DNA of 64,000 nucleotides from Wocania_A spongiicola (GTDB lineage: Bacteria > Bacteroidota > Bacteroidia > Flavobacteriales > Flavobacteriaceae). Under the pieces are notes generated by a model that had not been told where the DNA came from, did not search any database, and worked only from the letters and a program-made list of their open reading frames with translations. Below are positions 61,902 to 64,000 of the stretch, in pieces. Positions within the stretch are counted from its first letter, which is position 1. Each line of letters begins with the position of its first letter. The stretch is from positions 186,001 to 250,000 of the forward strand of contig NZ_JAMFLZ010000002.1 in assembly GCF_023502325.1 (NCBI RefSeq). The letters run 5' to 3'. Made by a program: the position numbers and the translations under genes.

Positions 61902-62894
61902 CTATTTTTTTGCTAACCGTCGCATTGCTACCCATTGTTTTAGCATATCTCGTGCCTCTTGTGCCGGATATCCTAAAACAGTTTGTCCAGCTTTTACATT
62001 GTTCATAACGCCGGAACCTGCCCCTACAGTTGCACCAGATTCTATAGTGGTATGGTCTTTAATGGAAGCACTTCCACCAATAATAACACCATCTCCTAAA
62101 GTTACAGAACCCGCTAAACCACTGTGTCCAGCCATAATACAAAAACGTCCCATAACACTATTATGTGCTATTTGTACTAGGTTATCTATTTTACAGCCAT
62201 CGCCAACAATAGTAGCGCTAAATTTAGCTCTATCTACGCACGAGTTTGCACCAATTTCTACATAATGCCCAATAATTACATTGCCAATTTGTGGTATTTT
62301 AACTAGTCCACGACCATCATCACTTGGTCGGTATCCAAAGCCATCAGCTCCAATACTTACATTGGTATGAAAAATACAGTGACTACCAATAATACAACGT
62401 TCGCGAATTACAGTTCCAGACCAAGCTACAGTGTTATCTCCAATAGTAGTTTCATCAAAAACACAAACATTTGGATATAAAATAACCCCGTTTCCTAAAA
62501 TTACATTTTTACCAATGTAGCAGTTTGCACCAATTTTACAACCAGCACCTATAGTAGCCGTTTCATGAATTACTGCAGTAGGATGAATATCAGCTTCAAA
62601 TTCTGGTGGAGACGGATTAAATAATTCTAATATTTTAGCCATAGCTAAATCTGCATTTTTTACTTTTATTAATGCACGATTTTCACCAGCTTCTACATTT
62701 AAATTATCATTAACAATGGCGGCACAAGCCTTTGAATCTCCCCAATACTTAACATATTTATGACTTCCTATAAAAGTGATGTGATTAATTTTTGCGTTTT
62801 GTAATTGTTCTGGCCCATCAATTTGTTGGTTAGTATGTCCAATTAATTCGCCTTTTAAAATATCATTAATCTCGTTGATTGTGTAAGAAATCAT
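61902..62894 (-). CDS. lpxD: UDP-3-O-acylglucosamine N-acyltransferase
   Basis: 330 residues. The N-terminal uridine-binding domain (~1-95) is followed by a hexapeptide left-handed beta-helix (GAGCKIGANCYIGKNVILGNGV etc.) with the catalytic histidine in VQIAHNSVMG. LpxD adds the N-linked hydroxyacyl chain in lipid A synthesis. The end is helical, as in other trimers. It is followed immediately by the cyclophilin gene. Other lipid A genes are not in the window. Confidence 0.95.
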   Translation of the reverse strand: MISYTINEINDILKGELIGHTNQQIDGPEQLQNAKINHITFIGSHKYVKYWGDSKACAAIVNDNLNVEAGENRALIKVKNADLAMAKILELFNPSPPEFEADIHPTAVIHETATIGAGCKIGANCYIGKNVILGNGVILYPNVCVFDETTIGDNTVAWSGTVIRERCIIGSHCIFHTNVSIGADGFGYRPSDDGRGLVKIPQIGNVIIGHYVEIGANSCVDRAKFSATIVGDGCKIDNLVQIAHNSVMGRFCIMAGHSGLAGSVTLGDGVIIGGSASIKDHTTIESGATVGAGSGVMNNVKAGQTVLGYPAQEARDMLKQWVAMRRLAKK

Positions 62895-63054
62895 TTGTAG
62901 TTTTATTGGTTAGTTGATTGTAAATCTAACGGAAATAAAACAGAATTCCACCTTTTATTGAATGATATATTATTAAATAGTAACTCTTTGTATATAGTTA
63001 CTGTGATTATTTATAAAGAGTTTTAAGTTAAATTGTATTAATGAGGCTAAAGGT

Positions 63055-63483
63055 TTAGTTGTTTTTCTTTAAAAGCGCATCCAATTCAAAATATTTATCT
63101 TTTATTATGCTTAAGGCAAAAGCACTAGCAGAAGCAGCTAATACCGAGTAATCAAACACACCTTTTATTCCTGTTGAAAAAGTCATAGTTAAAGCAAAGC
63201 TTAATAATAGAAACCCGCTAAGTTTTGCAAATAGTTCTGTTTTGTAACCAATAATAAGACAGCAAGCAAAAACGACTTCTAGAACTGTAGCTATAGTTCC
63301 TAATGTGGAAATTAAAGATTCTGGGACAATGGGGTTTATTAATGCTGTATATTCTAAAAAAACATCCCAACTATACCAAGTCGAAGCGTCTTTAGGCCAA
63401 TAGCCTAATCTATCTGCCACCGCAGAAATGAAACCTAAACTTATGGCAGCCCTTAAAAACAATTTTATGATTTTTTCTTGCAT
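63055..63483 (-). CDS. DoxX-family membrane protein
   Basis: 142 residues with about four membrane helices. The start of the domain (LFLRAAISLGFISAVADRLGYWP) and GTIATVLEVVFACCLIIGYKTE suggest the DoxX/DUF417-like group. Function unknown; some members are tied to oxidative stress. It follows the AhpD-like gene by three bases, so they are coupled. Confidence 0.8.
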   Translation of the reverse strand: MQEKIIKLFLRAAISLGFISAVADRLGYWPKDASTWYSWDVFLEYTALINPIVPESLISTLGTIATVLEVVFACCLIIGYKTELFAKLSGFLLLSFALTMTFSTGIKGVFDYSVLAASASAFALSIIKDKYFELDALLKKNN

Positions 63484-63486
63484 GAT

Positions 63487-63939
63487 TTATTGCGCTATTT
63501 TATAATGTCCTGGAGTAAATTGAAAGACTTTCATTAACCTATTCCATGTATTTATTTGTGTAATTGCCAATGTTAGGTAAGCAATATCTTGTTTATTAAA
63601 GTATTCTAAAAGTGGATTGTAGTCAGCATCAGAAATGGGAGCTCTATTTAATCGGGTTACAGTGTCAGCAAATTTTAAAACGACACGTTCCTTTTTTGAG
63701 AAATAAGGGGTTTCTTCCCAAACGCAAAGTGAAGATAAACGTAATTCGGTTTCACCAGTATGCTTTAATTCTTTGTAGTGCATATCAACACAATAAGCAC
63801 AACCATTTTTTTGAGAAATTCTAAGTTTTAAAAGTTCTAATAATTGAGTTTCTAAAGGCGATTGCTTTAAAAAATCTTCAATGTCTCTTAATTTTTCAAA
63901 CATTCCGTGAGGAATATCGTTATAGCTAATACGTTGCAT
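63487..63939 (-). CDS. AhpD-like carboxymuconolactone decarboxylase family protein
   Basis: 150 residues from ATG 63939; the frame extends to a TTG at 63969, less likely. LKLRISQKNGCAYCVDMHYKE has the two redox cysteines (CAYC) and the histidine of the AhpD/CMD family, which acts in peroxide reduction as a thiol relay. The rest is helical. Cotranscribed with DoxX. The remaining ~60 bases to the window end show no other gene. Confidence 0.88.
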   Translation of the reverse strand: MQRISYNDIPHGMFEKLRDIEDFLKQSPLETQLLELLKLRISQKNGCAYCVDMHYKELKHTGETELRLSSLCVWEETPYFSKKERVVLKFADTVTRLNRAPISDADYNPLLEYFNKQDIAYLTLAITQINTWNRLMKVFQFTPGHYKIAQ

Positions 63940-64000
63940 AATTGTTATCATTTTTTGATTATGAAACAAAGTTAGATTTACGTATTCTATTAAAAATTAA

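Noticed and set aside
1..64000. CRISPR array, tRNA, rRNA, transposase, integrase or phage genes
   Set aside because: No regularly spaced repeat array, cloverleaf or characteristic protein motif was found on reading. A dedicated search tool was not available.

Overview
The window looks like a chromosome segment of a marine-type Flavobacteriaceae (Bacteroidetes). It is strongly AT-rich. It carries a sorting-domain protein for type IX secretion, a TonB-dependent receptor with a carboxypeptidase-like N-terminal domain, many lipoprotein signals, 2TM/LytTR signalling genes, head-GIN (DUF2807) proteins, and promoters of the Bacteroidetes TTTG/TANNTTTG type. No rRNA, tRNA, CRISPR array, integrase, transposase or phage gene was recognised. 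The species cannot be named from sequence reading alone.

Layout. 1-4.4 kb: a serine hydrolase lipoprotein bracketed by palindromic repeats, then trmL with an AraC regulator, divergent from a PhyH dioxygenase/sugar-isomerase pair. 4.4-11.4 kb: a complete trp operon on the minus strand (trpE-G-D-C-FB-A plus a DUF805 gene), with trpF and trpB fused into one reading frame. It is preceded by a promoter, a 15-residue leader peptide with three consecutive Trp codons, and a strong terminator, which is a classical attenuator. 11.4-15 kb: thioredoxin-like and rhodanese-like proteins and two unknown genes. 15-19.6 kb: a PadR-PspC-DUF2807 envelope-stress-like operon. 19.7-23.6 kb: a DUF4442 protein, an AIM24-family protein, and the divergent oxyR/dps peroxide pair. 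23.8-31.3 kb: the DUF58/MoxR/DUF4350/DUF4129/SpoIIM/RDD membrane cluster with an inserted Cys4 membrane protein, then a TRIC-type channel. 31.5-38 kb: an M3 peptidase, a cyclophilin, an esterase, a CoA-type NUDIX hydrolase, an unusual acyltransferase and a DUF418 protein. 38-50.6 kb: a leucine-rich surface protein, topB with a pseudouridine synthase, an ECF sigma factor with a membrane partner, NDH-2, YhhN, a TonB receptor, a sulfatase and TonB. 50.6-56.5 kb: an esterase and a LytS/2TM/LytTR signalling locus. 56.5-58.5 kb: a cassette-like pair of minus-strand genes bordered by long imperfect palindromes with attC-like ends. 58.5-64 kb: a large secreted protein, a cyclophilin with lpxD, and DoxX with an AhpD-like protein.

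The observations most worth following are these. (i) A trp attenuator is read directly from sequence. (ii) TrpF and TrpB are fused. (iii) attC-like palindromes bracket the serine hydrolase, the DUF4365 nuclease-like gene and a secreted protein, suggesting gene cassettes without a local integrase. (iv) A dispersed GGGCGTTAC...CCCTAACGC repeat sits directly at the 3' end of three unrelated genes in the same relative orientation. (v) A PlsC-type acyltransferase has both catalytic motifs altered. All functional calls rest on motif recognition. No database search or folding calculation was run.
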